Below the pieces are notes generated by a model that saw nothing but the letters and a program-made list of their open reading frames with translations, was not told the DNA's origin and did not search any database. 64,000 nt of DNA, from contig NZ_LR130785.1 in the NCBI RefSeq assembly GCF_900626135.1, positions 218,079 through 282,078 of the forward strand. Direction: 5' to 3'. A program made the position numbers and the translations under genes. Shown here piece by piece: positions 9,121-18,143 of the stretch (the stretch's first letter is position 1; every line of letters begins with the position of its first letter). This DNA comes from Senegalia massiliensis. GTDB lineage: Bacteria; Bacillota; Clostridia; Tissierellales; SIT17.

Positions 9121-10398
9121 ATGCTTGATGTAAAAATGATTAGAAATGATAAAGAAGGTGTAAAAAGAGCACTTTCTAAAAGAAAAGGTGAATTTGATGT
9201 AGACATAGTATATAATCTAGACCTAAAAAGAAGAGAAATATTACAAGATGTAGAAAATATGAAAGCAGAACAAAATAATGTATCTAAAAAGATACCTCAA
9301 TTTAAAAAAGAAGGTAAAGATATATCAGAAGTTTTAAATGAAATGAAAAACTTATCTTCTAAAATTAAGGATATGGATAAAGAATTAAAAGAAATAGAAG
9401 ATGAATTAAACTCTAAGTTATTAATGCTACCTAATGTACCTAATGATAAAGTGATAATAGGAGATAGCGATAATGACAATAAAGAAATAAGAAAAGTATT
9501 TGAACCTAAAAGTTTTGACTTTCAGCCTAAAGCTCATTGGGATATAGGAACTGACTTAGACATATTAAACTTTGAAACTGCATCTAAAATAACTGGCGCA
9601 CGCTTCTCACTATATAAAGGTATGGGAGCATCACTTGAAAGAGCATTAATGAATTTCATGCTAAATACTCATACAAGAGAAGGGGGTTATACTGAAATAA
9701 TTCCTCCATTTTTAGTAAATAGAGATAGTATGACAGGTACAGGTCAACTTCCTAAATTTGAAGAAGATGCTTTTAATATACCTTCAAAAGATTTATTTTT
9801 AGTACCTACAGCAGAGGTTCCAGTTACAAATATTCATAGAGATGATATATTAAGCCAAGATGATTTAACTATAAAATATACAGCATATACTCCATGCTTT
9901 AGACAAGAAGCAGGTTCAGCAGGTAGAGATACAAGAGGGCTTATAAGAAATCATCAATTTAATAAAGTAGAATTAGTTAAGTTTTCAAAACCTGAAGATT
10001 CTTATGATGAATTAGAAAAATTAACAAATGATGCTGAGAAAATACTTAAAGCTTTAAAGTTACCATATAGAGTAGTAGAGCTTTGTACAGGAGATTTAGG
10101 TTTTTCTTCAGCAAAAACATATGACTTAGAAGTTTGGATGCCAAGTTATAATAGATATGTTGAAATATCTTCTTGTAGTAATTTTGAAGATTTTCAAGCT
10201 AGAAGAGCAAATATAAGATATAGAAATGAAGATACTAATAAGTTAGAATATGTTCATACATTAAATGGTTCAGGTCTTGCACTAGGTAGAACTACAGCAG
10301 CTATACTGGAAAATTATCAAAATAGTGATGGAACTGTTGAAATACCAGAAGTTTTAAGAAACTATATGGGTGGAATAGAAAAAATAGAAAAAGCATAG
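9121..10398 (+). CDS. serS: Serine--tRNA ligase
   Basis: A 425-aa seryl-tRNA synthetase that charges tRNA-Ser in the cytoplasm. Residues 25-105 form the long Lys/Glu-rich coiled-coil arm that binds the tRNA. Class II motif 2 is visible as [15 protein letters not shown], and motif 3 as [18 protein letters not shown]. Length is normal for the family. The ATG follows AAGGAG. Expression is controlled by the T-box leader directly upstream, whose specifier codon is serine. It appears to be monocistronic, because a hairpin follows the stop codon. Confidence 0.97.
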   Translation: MLDVKMIRNDKEGVKRALSKRKGEFDVDIVYNLDLKRREILQDVENMKAEQNNVSKKIPQFKKEGKDISEVLNEMKNLSSKIKDMDKELKEIEDELNSKLLMLPNVPNDKVIIGDSDNDNKEIRKVFEPKSFDFQPKAHWDIGTDLDILNFETASKITGARFSLYKGMGASLERALMNFMLNTHTREGGYTEIIPPFLVNRDSMTGTGQLPKFEEDAFNIPSKDLFLVPTAEVPVTNIHRDDILSQDDLTIKYTAYTPCFRQEAGSAGRDTRGLIRNHQFNKVELVKFSKPEDSYDELEKLTNDAEKILKALKLPYRVVELCTGDLGFSSAKTYDLEVWMPSYNRYVEISSCSNFEDFQARRANIRYRNEDTNKLEYVHTLNGSGLALGRTTAAILENYQNSDGTVEIPEVLRNYMGGIEKIEKA

Positions 10399-10402
10399 TA
10401 TT

Positions 10403-10430
10403 TAAGAGAGCGTAAAGCTCTCTTATTTAT
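10403..10430 (+). terminator. Hairpin terminator of serS
   Basis: taagagagc pairs with gctctctta across a five-base loop, followed by a weak T-rich tail. Confidence 0.7.
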
Positions 10431-10461
10431 ACTAATTATAAAATATATCAGGGGTGATAAT

Positions 10462-11985
10462 TTGAAAATTATAAAAAAATCATTAATTTTATTAATTATT
10501 ACTATCATAACAATAGGATTTACAGCTTGTTCAAAAAAACCTATTGAAAATATGGTAAGAGGAGATAAAGAAAAAGATTTTAATACATTAATTACAGATG
10601 ATTATAATAACTTAGATATAAATAAAATAGATAAATACAATATTGAGGTGGAATTTTTTCCTGAAGATAAAAAATATCATGCAGAGCAAAAAACAACTTA
10701 TATAAATAAAGAAAATGTAGATTTGAAAAATGTATATTTTCATGTATATCCAAATGCATTTAAAAAAAGAGAAACAGCTCCATTTTTATTTGATAGTTTT
10801 GAAACTGCATATCCAAATGGATTTGAAAAAGGATATATAGATATAGAGGAAGTAAAAGTAAATGGAAATAAAATTAATTATAAACTTATAGGAAAAGGAG
10901 ATACAATACTCAAATTAGATTTAAATAAAAAGTTAAATAAAGGCAAATCTATAGATATTTCTATGAAATATACTGTTAAATTACCACCAGCACAAGATAG
11001 ATTTGGATATGGAGATAAAACATTTAATTTTGGTAATTGGTATCCAATTGCAGCAGTATATGATGAAGATGGTTGGAACTTAGACCCCTATTATAGTGTA
11101 GGAGATCCTTTTTATAGTGATGTAAGCAATTATAATGTAAAAATAAAAGCACCAAGAGATATAGTTCTTGCAACAAGTGGAAATATAATAGAAGAGAAAA
11201 TAAAAGGTGACAAAAAAATATGGGATATAGAAGCAAAACTAATGAGAGACTTTGCATGGGTAGCTAGTAATCATTTTGAAAAAATAACTAAAAATTATGA
11301 TAATACTGCAATTAATCTTTATTTTCTTGATGGTGTAAGTGAAGTTGTAAAACAAAGAGCAATAGACTTTTCTAAAAGTTCTTTAAAATACTTTAATAAT
11401 ATATTTGGAAAATATCCATATGGAAAGTTATCTGTAGTTCAAACCAGTTTTCCTAGCGGGATGGAATATCCGGGCATAGTATATATAGGAGATAATTATT
11501 ATAATGAGAAAAAAATAGGAAGTTTAGAGCTTGTAATAGTTCATGAGATAGCACATCAATGGTGGTATGGTATAGTTGGTAATGATGAAATAGATGAAGC
11601 TTGGCTAGATGAATCACTTGCAACTTATTCTGAATATATATATGCTTATGAAGAATATGGAGAGGATACTGCTAATGAATACTATAAAAATGGAATTGAA
11701 AATAATTATGAAATGTCAAAAGAGTTAATAAAAGATAAAAATATATTAAAATCATTAAATGAATTTGTAGGATGGAATGATTATGGACCTTTAGTATATT
11801 CACGTGGAGCAATGATGATACATGATATAAATAAACAATTTGGTAAAGAAGAACTATATGATATACTAAAAACATATTATGAAGAATTTAAATTTAAAAA
11901 TGCTACTACAGAAGATTTTTTAAGAATAGTTGAAGATAAAATAAATAGTGAGTTTAAGAATTCAAAAGAGTATTTAAACAAGTAA
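10462..11985 (+). CDS. M1-family metallopeptidase, predicted lipoprotein
   Basis: A 507-aa aminopeptidase-like protein. The N-terminus is a lipoprotein signal with lipobox FTAC (Cys23). The gluzincin zinc site is HEIAHQWWYG at residues 361-370, and the third ligand, Glu384, follows 18 residues later in AWLDESLATYSEY. The exopeptidase-type motif appears as GMEYPG rather than GAMEN, typical of M1 relatives of uncertain substrate. The start is TTG after a GGGGTGAT site. It probably acts on peptides outside the membrane. The D,D-carboxypeptidase gene begins 19 bases downstream, so the two may be co-transcribed. Confidence 0.9.
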   Translation: MKIIKKSLILLIITIITIGFTACSKKPIENMVRGDKEKDFNTLITDDYNNLDINKIDKYNIEVEFFPEDKKYHAEQKTTYINKENVDLKNVYFHVYPNAFKKRETAPFLFDSFETAYPNGFEKGYIDIEEVKVNGNKINYKLIGKGDTILKLDLNKKLNKGKSIDISMKYTVKLPPAQDRFGYGDKTFNFGNWYPIAAVYDEDGWNLDPYYSVGDPFYSDVSNYNVKIKAPRDIVLATSGNIIEEKIKGDKKIWDIEAKLMRDFAWVASNHFEKITKNYDNTAINLYFLDGVSEVVKQRAIDFSKSSLKYFNNIFGKYPYGKLSVVQTSFPSGMEYPGIVYIGDNYYNEKKIGSLELVIVHEIAHQWWYGIVGNDEIDEAWLDESLATYSEYIYAYEEYGEDTANEYYKNGIENNYEMSKELIKDKNILKSLNEFVGWNDYGPLVYSRGAMMIHDINKQFGKEELYDILKTYYEEFKFKNATTEDFLRIVEDKINSEFKNSKEYLNK

Positions 11986-12004
11986 TATTCAAAAGGGGGA
12001 AAAA

Positions 12005-13147
12005 ATGAAAAAGATAATTACAATATGTCTTTTAATGATAATATGCTTTAGTCAATTTACATATGCAGATGAATTAAGTGAAGGACTAAAAGGAGCTATG
12101 CTTGTTGATTATGAAACAGGAGAACTACTTTATGAAAAGAATATTGATGATAAATTACCAATAGCAAGTATTACAAAACTTATGACTTATGTTGTTACAA
12201 AAGATGCATTAAAAGAAGGAAAAGTTCATTTAAGTGATATCGTAAAAATAGGCGAAAATCCACCAAAAGAGTATGGATCAACTTTTTATCTTAAAGAAGG
12301 TGATATGTTACCACTTGAAACCCTTATAGAATCTATTCTTATAGCTTCAGCTAATGATTCATGTGTTGCAATTGCAGAACATGTTGCAGGTAGTGAAGCT
12401 GAGTTTGTAAAAATGATGAATCAAAAAGCAAAAGAATTAGGTCTTGAAAATACAGTTTTTTACAATCCTAATGGATTACCTGAAGAAGATAAAAGAGAAA
12501 ATACTATGACAATAAGAGAAATAAATGTATTAACTCAATATATATTACATGAGTACCCAGAAATTTTAGAAATAACAGATAAAATGTATATAGAAATTAA
12601 TCCTAGAAAGTTTGAAGAAAATACTAATCCACTTCTTAAAGATATACCATTAGTAGATGGAATAAAAACAGGTAATACAAATGCTGCAGGATTATGTTTA
12701 GTATCAAGTATAAAACTACCTAAAGATAAGAATAAGGATAAGGAAATGAGACTTATTGCTATAGTAATGGGGGCAGAAACTAGAAAGGAAAGAAAAGAAA
12801 AAAGTCAAAAATTACTTGAATATGGAATTGAAAATTTTGGTACTAAAGAAATAATAACAAAAGATAAAGGTATAAATATAAATTTAAAAAAAGCTAAAAA
12901 TCAAGAAGTGAAATTAGTACCAAAAGGTGATGATTATTTAGTAGTTAAAAATGGCGATAAAATAAGCACCAAAGTACTAATAGATGAAAATTTAAAACTT
13001 CCTTTGAAAAAGGATAAAAAAGCAGGAGTATTAGAGGTTTATCAAAATAAAAAATTAAAATATAAATTAGATTTATTTACAAATAGAGATTTAAAAAAAG
13101 CTAATATTTTTATTAGGATATATAGAACCTTATTTGGATGGTTGTAA
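12005..13147 (+). CDS. D-alanyl-D-alanine carboxypeptidase (DacF/PBP5-type)
   Basis: A 380-aa penicillin-binding protein that trims the terminal D-Ala from peptidoglycan stem peptides. An N-terminal signal peptide ends near TYADE. The active-site motifs are intact: SxxK as SITK (55-58), SxN as SAN (115-117) and KTG (221-223). The C-terminal part fits the PBP5 beta domain plus an amphipathic membrane-binding helix (IFIRIYRTLFGWL). Spacing to the upstream M1 peptidase gene is short. DacF and DacA/B types cannot be told apart with certainty here; a spore-former could use it in cortex synthesis. Confidence 0.92.
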   Translation: MKKIITICLLMIICFSQFTYADELSEGLKGAMLVDYETGELLYEKNIDDKLPIASITKLMTYVVTKDALKEGKVHLSDIVKIGENPPKEYGSTFYLKEGDMLPLETLIESILIASANDSCVAIAEHVAGSEAEFVKMMNQKAKELGLENTVFYNPNGLPEEDKRENTMTIREINVLTQYILHEYPEILEITDKMYIEINPRKFEENTNPLLKDIPLVDGIKTGNTNAAGLCLVSSIKLPKDKNKDKEMRLIAIVMGAETRKERKEKSQKLLEYGIENFGTKEIITKDKGININLKKAKNQEVKLVPKGDDYLVVKNGDKISTKVLIDENLKLPLKKDKKAGVLEVYQNKKLKYKLDLFTNRDLKKANIFIRIYRTLFGWL

Positions 13148-13162
13148 TGGCAGTAATTATCA

Positions 13163-13191
13163 TTGACAATATAAGTAAATTAATATATAAT
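13163..13191 (+). promoter_or_regulatory. Consensus promoter of tRNA-Arg
   Basis: TTGACA (13163-13168), a 17-base spacer and TATAAT (13186-13191) match the vegetative consensus exactly. The tRNA begins 20 bases later. Confidence 0.85.
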
Positions 13192-13211
13192 AGATAAGGA
13201 TTTATAATATT

Positions 13212-13288
13212 GCTCCCGTAGCTCAGTAGGATAGAGCAACGCCCTCCTAAGGCGTGGGCCAGGGGTTCGATTCCTCTCGGGAGCACCA
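13212..13288 (+). tRNA. tRNA-Arg (anticodon CCT)
   Basis: A full cloverleaf of 77 nt including encoded CCA. The acceptor helix is gctcccg/cgggagc, the anticodon helix acgcc/ggcgt, and the loop ctcctaa gives anticodon CCT at 13246-13248, reading AGG. The T loop ttcgatt is standard. The antisense reading frame over it, with the well-known PRGIEPL...LGGRCS pattern, is spurious. Confidence 0.96.
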
Positions 13289-13310
13289 TAAAGTAAATAA
13301 ATTTAAATGA

Positions 13311-13342
13311 AAGAGTTCTTTGTATTATCAAAGGACTCTTAT
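13311..13342 (+). terminator. Hairpin after tRNA-Arg
   Basis: aagagttctttg pairs with caaaggactctt with a single wobble, before an AT-rich tail. It probably ends the tRNA transcript ahead of tadA. Confidence 0.6.
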
Positions 13343-13361
13343 TATAATTAGGAGAATAAAA

Positions 13362-13820
13362 TTGAACAATTATTTTATGAATAAAGCATTAAAACAAGCA
13401 GAAATAGCATACCAGAAAGAAGAAGTACCTATAGGGTGTGTTATAGTAAAAGATGGTAAAATAATAGCAAGTGCATATAATATGAGAGAAGAATTAAATG
13501 ATCCTACAGCTCATGCAGAAATAATTGCATTACAAGATGCATCTGAAACACTTGGGGGATGGAGACTTACAGGATGTACTATGTATGTTACAATAGAGCC
13601 CTGTGCTATGTGTGCTGGAGCTATTGTAAACTCTAGAATCGATAAATTAATAATAGGATCAATGGATAAAAAAGCAGGTGCATGTGGGTCCGTATTGAAT
13701 ATAGTCCAAAATGATAAGTTAAATCATAGAGTAGAAATGATTACTGGTATAATGGAACAAGAATGTTCTAATATAATGAAAAACTTTTTTAAAGATTTAA
13801 GGAAGAAAAATAAGAAATAA
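13362..13820 (+). CDS. tadA: tRNA-specific adenosine deaminase TadA
   Basis: A 152-aa zinc deaminase that converts A34 to inosine in tRNA-Arg(ACG). The HAE motif in TAHAEI and the PCAMC motif in EPCAMCAG form the zinc and catalytic site. The length is normal. A longer reading from 13320 runs through the preceding hairpin and is unlikely. AGGAG at 13350-13354 stands seven bases before the TTG at 13362, which gives MNNYFMNKAL. The adjacent tRNA is Arg(CCT), which has no A34 and is not its substrate. Confidence 0.92.
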   Translation: MNNYFMNKALKQAEIAYQKEEVPIGCVIVKDGKIIASAYNMREELNDPTAHAEIIALQDASETLGGWRLTGCTMYVTIEPCAMCAGAIVNSRIDKLIIGSMDKKAGACGSVLNIVQNDKLNHRVEMITGIMEQECSNIMKNFFKDLRKKNKK

Positions 13821-13935
13821 CAGGAATATAGTGTAGTTAATTATATAGTAGTTCCTAAATGTTAGATATTATGAAATATGATATTATTATAAAAGTAATA
13901 GTTGAACTATATTTATGGAAAGGATATAGATTTAG

Positions 13936-14577
13936 ATGGATAATAATGTTTTATGGTATTTAGAAGAACAAATTAAAAGAACTATAAATAATTTAAGAAA
14001 ACGTAATATGGCAGGTTTTTTCGTCAAGGATGATGTTGAATTAGAAGGACTTTTAAAGGAACTTATAGGTGAAAATTCTGTAGTTGGTGTAGGAGACTCA
14101 ATGACACTCTTTGAAACAGGTTCTATAGATTTTCTTCGTAAGGGGAATTACACTTTTTTAGATAAGTATAGAGAAGATATTACAAGTGAAGAAAAAAAGC
14201 AAATCTATATAAAAAATTTTTCTGCTGATACTTTTATGTGTAGTACAAATGCCTTGACCGAAGATGGAGAACTTTACAATATTGATGGTAATGGAAGTAG
14301 AGTTGCACCAATGATTTATGGACCTAAACAGGTTATTTTAGTAACCGGTATAAATAAGATTGTTAAGAATACAGAAGAAGCAGAAAAAAGAGTTAGGAAT
14401 TACTCTGCTCCAATTGACGCAAAAAGATTGGAGAAAAACACTCCATGTACTACCTTAGGCTATTGTGTAGACTGTAAAAGTCCCAATAGAATATGTAATG
14501 ATTTTACAATAATTAGAGGGCAGTTTATCAAAGATAGAATAAAAGTAATTATTGTAGGAAAGCAGTTAGGATATTAA
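13936..14577 (+). CDS. LUD-domain protein (lactate utilization LutC-like)
   Basis: A 213-aa protein of the LUD (DUF162) family. Typical family stretches are VVGVGDSMTLFETGSIDFLR near the N-terminus, CSTNALTEDGELYNIDGNG in the middle and GPKQVILVTGINKIV. The C-terminal part contains four to five cysteines (CTTLGYCVDCKSPNRIC) that could bind a metal or cluster. LutC acts in an L-lactate oxidation complex, but lutA and lutB are not next to it. Single LUD proteins of this form are common in clostridia and their role is unclear. Confidence 0.82.
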   Translation: MDNNVLWYLEEQIKRTINNLRKRNMAGFFVKDDVELEGLLKELIGENSVVGVGDSMTLFETGSIDFLRKGNYTFLDKYREDITSEEKKQIYIKNFSADTFMCSTNALTEDGELYNIDGNGSRVAPMIYGPKQVILVTGINKIVKNTEEAEKRVRNYSAPIDAKRLEKNTPCTTLGYCVDCKSPNRICNDFTIIRGQFIKDRIKVIIVGKQLGY

Positions 14578-14625
14578 TTATTTATTTTTTAAAGCATTAC
14601 TATTGGTAACTAAAATTAATTAAAT

Positions 14626-14657
14626 CACAGACTACATATAATTATATGTAGTCTGTG
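14626..14657. terminator. Palindromic hairpin after the LUD gene
   Basis: A perfect 32-bp palindrome (cacagactacatata and its complement). There is no T-run on either strand, so terminator function is likely but not certain. Confidence 0.6.
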
Positions 14658-14722
14658 TATAAAACAAGCAAAATACAGTCTTGTGTTAGAGTATACAAGA
14701 CATGTAAAGAGGAGAGATAAAA

Positions 14723-15526
14723 ATGAAATATAAGGCTATAATATCTGATTTAGATGGTACACTTTTAAATAGTGAGCATGAAGTAAGTGAATATACTAAA
14801 CAAGTTATAGAAAAAGTAATAAATAAAGGTGTAAAATTTTTTATTGCAACAGGACGTCATCATGAAGATATTGATTTTGTAAGAAATGGTTTAAACTTAG
14901 ATTCAATATTTATAACATCAAATGGATGCAGAATACATGATAAGGAAAAAAATAAATTAATCGGACATGATATTGATGAAGAAATAGTAAGAGGATTAAT
15001 AAACTTAGACATTGAAGAAGGTATTCATAAAAATATATATATGGAAAATGAATGGTATATTGAAAAAGAAAATGATTATTTAGATGACTTTGTAAAAGAC
15101 TCCCCTTTTTTATATCAAATAACTGATTTAAAAACATTAGAAAACATAAAGTCACCTAAAGTATTCTTTTTAAGTTTAGAACATGAAAAATTAGTGGATT
15201 TAAAAGAAAAAATAGAAAAATTATATCCTGGAAAATTAAATATAACATTTTCACTGGATACATGCCTTGAAGTAATGCCAAAAGGTGTATCAAAGGGGTA
15301 TGCTATAAAAGAAGTATTAAAAAGACATAATATATCCCTTGAAGAAACAATAGCCTTTGGAGATGGATTAAATGATCTAGAAATGCTTCAAACTGTTGGT
15401 AAAGGCTATATAATGGGAAATGCACATGATAAATTAATAAAAGAATTACCAAATCATGAAATTATAGGACCAAATACTGAAGAAGGATTAGCAAAAAAAT
15501 TAGAAGAAATATTTGATCTAAAATAA
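14723..15526 (+). CDS. Cof-type HAD-IIB phosphatase
   Basis: A 267-aa haloacid-dehalogenase phosphatase. Motif I is DLDGTLLNS (nucleophile Asp9, acid Asp11), motif II is FIATGRHHED, and motif IV is AFGDGLNDLEML. The C2-type cap between them marks the Cof/YkrA subfamily, which dephosphorylates sugar phosphates or cofactor-related phosphates. The substrate cannot be predicted. GAGGAGAG precedes the ATG. The queG-like gene starts 13 bases after its stop, so the two are probably co-transcribed. An inverted repeat GTCTTGT...ACAAGAC lies just upstream. Confidence 0.92.
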   Translation: MKYKAIISDLDGTLLNSEHEVSEYTKQVIEKVINKGVKFFIATGRHHEDIDFVRNGLNLDSIFITSNGCRIHDKEKNKLIGHDIDEEIVRGLINLDIEEGIHKNIYMENEWYIEKENDYLDDFVKDSPFLYQITDLKTLENIKSPKVFFLSLEHEKLVDLKEKIEKLYPGKLNITFSLDTCLEVMPKGVSKGYAIKEVLKRHNISLEETIAFGDGLNDLEMLQTVGKGYIMGNAHDKLIKELPNHEIIGPNTEEGLAKKLEEIFDLK

Positions 15527-15539
15527 GAGGGCTGATTAT

Positions 15540-16445
15540 ATGAAGGATAAATTAATAGAATATGCAAAATCAATAGAAATAGAAAAAGTAGGTATAGCAG
15601 ATATTGGTCCATATAAAGAGTTAAAAGAGATATTAATTCGTAGAGAAGAGGAAGGACAGCTTACAGGATTAGAGGGTTCTAATATAGAGCTGAGAGTAGA
15701 TCCTACACTTACTATGAAAAATGCAAAATCTATTATAGTTTGTCTGTTTCCATATATTACAAAAGAAAGCAAAAGATCTAATTTATCAAATTATACTTAT
15801 TCAAAAGATTATCATTTAATAGTAAAAGAAAAATTAGAAAAAATAGGAGAATTATTAAATGAGAAAATAGATAACTTTGAATATCAAGCACATGTAGATA
15901 CAGGACCTTTAGTAGATAGATATTTAGGTTATAGAGCAGGACTTGGTTTTTTTGGTATAAATGCTCATTTAATAAATGATGACTATGGAACATATTTTTT
16001 TATTGGGTATATTATTAATAATTTTCCTTTTGAACATGACAAACCTTTAGATAAGACTTGTTTTCAATGTATGAAATGCAAATATGAATGTCCTGGAAAT
16101 ATTATACTTGGTAATTTTGACATTAACCCTTTAAGGTGTAGGTCATTTATTACTCAAAAAAAGAGAGATATAGATGAAATAGATAAAGATATAATAAAAA
16201 AGGATAATATTTTATTTGGATGTGATATTTGTCAACTAGTTTGTCCTCATAATGATGGTATAAAAGAAACTAATATAAAAGAGTTTAAACAAGATTTGAT
16301 TCATAAATTAGACTATGATGAAATTAAAGATATGAGCAATAAGGGATTTAAAAGAAAATATGGAGATAGAGCTTTTGCTTGGCGAGGAAGAAAAGTAATA
16401 AAAAGAAATTATGAAATAATAGAAGGTATAGAAATAGAGGATTAG
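15540..16445 (+). CDS. queG: Epoxyqueuosine reductase QueG-like double-cluster protein
   Basis: A 301-aa protein. QueG is a cobalamin-dependent iron-sulfur enzyme that reduces epoxyqueuosine to queuosine in tRNA. Seen here are the family signature VDTGPLVDRYLGYRAGLGFFG and two ferredoxin-type cluster motifs, CFQCMKCKYECP and CDICQLVCPH. Compared with QueG proteins of about 380 residues it lacks most of the C-terminal HEAT-repeat region. Short clostridial versions are common, but a different reductase role is possible. The stop codon lies in a palindrome shared with the convergent FAD/Rieske gene. Confidence 0.82.
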   Translation: MKDKLIEYAKSIEIEKVGIADIGPYKELKEILIRREEEGQLTGLEGSNIELRVDPTLTMKNAKSIIVCLFPYITKESKRSNLSNYTYSKDYHLIVKEKLEKIGELLNEKIDNFEYQAHVDTGPLVDRYLGYRAGLGFFGINAHLINDDYGTYFFIGYIINNFPFEHDKPLDKTCFQCMKCKYECPGNIILGNFDINPLRCRSFITQKKRDIDEIDKDIIKKDNILFGCDICQLVCPHNDGIKETNIKEFKQDLIHKLDYDEIKDMSNKGFKRKYGDRAFAWRGRKVIKRNYEIIEGIEIED

Positions 16446-16466
16446 AATAAATCTAATCCTCTATTA
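16432..16466. terminator. Bidirectional terminator overlapping the queG-like and Rieske gene ends
   Basis: aatagaggattaga pairs with tctaatcctctatt around a five-base loop. It covers the stop codon region of both convergent genes, so both proteins end in IED. Confidence 0.85.
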
Positions 16467-17973
16467 TTTTTACACTAAGTTCATGTAATGCAGGGCCTTC
16501 TATAATTGTTCCATCATATGAAAATCTGGAACCATGACAAGGACAATCCCATGATTTTTCAGCATCATTCCATGAAAGCTCACATCCTAGATGAGTACAA
16601 GTGGTATCAACTATGTAAGTTTTACCTTCAGTATCTTTATAGAAACCAACTCTTTTACCGTTTAAATCTACTACTTTTCCTTGTCCTGTAGCTACTTCTA
16701 TATCAATATTTCCAGTTTTTAATTTCCCCTTTATAAATTCATATCCTACATTTAAATTTTCTTTTATAAAATTAGATATACTTCCTTTTATATTAAATCT
16801 AGATGGGGAAAACACATCACTATATGGACTTTTTCCATTTGTAATTATATCAGCTAAAATCATTGCTCCTGCAGTAGCATTAGTCATTCCCCATTTTTTA
16901 AAACCTGTAGATAAAAATATATTTTCTGAATTACTTGTTATTTGACCTATGAAGGGTATATCATCCATTGGCATACAATCTTGAGTTGACCATCTATATG
17001 GAATACTTTCTACTTGAAAATTTTCTTCTGCAAATTTTTTTAAATTGTTATAGTGGTTTTTAGTATTTTCACCTTGACCAGTTTTGTGACCATCTCCACC
17101 TATTAATAACATTTTCTTATCATTATAATTTTGATATCTTAATGACCTTATAGGTTTTTCTACAGATATATACATGCCATTTGGAATACTATCCTTAGCT
17201 AAAACACCTAATATATATGACCTTTCTGTATACATTCTAGAGAAATATAATCCTCTAAAATTCTCTATAGGAAAGTGAGTTGCTATTATTACTTTTTTTG
17301 CTGAAATTATATTTTCATTACTAGTAATAACTTTTACAGTATTTCCATCTTTTATATCTACTACTTTAGTATTTTCATATATATAACTTCCATTAGAATT
17401 TATTTCTTTAGCCAATTTTAGAAGGTATTTTCTAGGGTGAAATTGTGCTTGATTTTTAAATTTCATAGCACCTTTTACGTTAAAAGGAAGATCTAAAGTT
17501 TCTACAAATATTGCATCTTTCCCAAGTTTTTGCACAGCCTTTACCTCATCTTTAATATCTTTTATATATTTATCATCAGTTGTATAAACATATGCTGGTA
17601 ATTCACTAAAATCGCAATCTATATTTTTTTCTTTTATTATTTGTTTTATAAATTCTATAGCATCTTCATTTGCTTGTAAATATTTACGAGCATAATCTTC
17701 TCCCATTTCTTTTATAAGTTTATTATACATAAGGTTATGTTGAGATGTAACCTTTGCAGTTGTACGAGCAGTAGTACCTTCTAATATATTATCTACTTCT
17801 AATAAAGCTACATTTAAACCTCTTTGTTTTAATATATAAGCAGATGTAATACCTGCAATTCCTCCTCCTATTATTACTACATCAGTATTTATATCTTTAT
17901 CAAGAGAAGGATAATTTGTTTTCTCTGTTGAATCTAACCAATAAGATAGTGGTTCATTTTCAAAAATTTTCAT
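16453..17973 (-). CDS. FAD-dependent oxidoreductase with C-terminal Rieske domain
   Basis: A 506-aa fusion. Residues 30-60 form a dinucleotide-binding fold, VVIIGGGIAGITSAYILKQ, of the glycine/D-amino-acid oxidase (DAO) type, followed by a DAO substrate domain. The last 90 residues are a Rieske [2Fe-2S] domain with CTHLGC and CPCHGS motifs, all four ligands (two Cys, two His) present. The flavin probably passes electrons to or from the cluster. The substrate is unknown. AGGAGAG precedes the ATG. The same architecture occurs in other Firmicutes; it is a distinct, intact copy standing alone between convergent and divergent neighbours. Confidence 0.9.
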   Translation of the reverse strand: MKIFENEPLSYWLDSTEKTNYPSLDKDINTDVVIIGGGIAGITSAYILKQRGLNVALLEVDNILEGTTARTTAKVTSQHNLMYNKLIKEMGEDYARKYLQANEDAIEFIKQIIKEKNIDCDFSELPAYVYTTDDKYIKDIKDEVKAVQKLGKDAIFVETLDLPFNVKGAMKFKNQAQFHPRKYLLKLAKEINSNGSYIYENTKVVDIKDGNTVKVITSNENIISAKKVIIATHFPIENFRGLYFSRMYTERSYILGVLAKDSIPNGMYISVEKPIRSLRYQNYNDKKMLLIGGDGHKTGQGENTKNHYNNLKKFAEENFQVESIPYRWSTQDCMPMDDIPFIGQITSNSENIFLSTGFKKWGMTNATAGAMILADIITNGKSPYSDVFSPSRFNIKGSISNFIKENLNVGYEFIKGKLKTGNIDIEVATGQGKVVDLNGKRVGFYKDTEGKTYIVDTTCTHLGCELSWNDAEKSWDCPCHGSRFSYDGTIIEGPALHELSVKIIED

Positions 17974-18070
17974 ATAATCTCTCCTAAGTATAATGTGATT
18001 TTAGTAATAAATATTCCCATATATGACTATAATTATAATAAAAATAAATATTTTCAATATTTAAAATAGG

Positions 18071-18099
18071 TTGACTATACATTTTTAAAGTTATATTAT
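18071..18099 (+). promoter_or_regulatory. Promoter of the degenerate GGDEF gene
   Basis: TTGACT (18071-18076), a 17-base spacer and TATTAT (18094-18099), about 45 bases before the start codon. Confidence 0.6.
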
Positions 18100-18143
18100 A
18101 GGACTATAGACCTAATTATAGAAAATTATAGGAAGTGAATATC

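Noticed and set aside
13113-13331. Minus-strand ORF with PRGIEPLAHALGGRCS
   Set aside because: It is the antisense of tRNA-Arg; this peptide pattern is a known annotation artefact.
13212-13820. tRNA-Arg next to tadA as an enzyme-substrate pair
   Set aside because: The anticodon is CCT, with no A34 to deaminate, so the adjacency is not functional in that sense.
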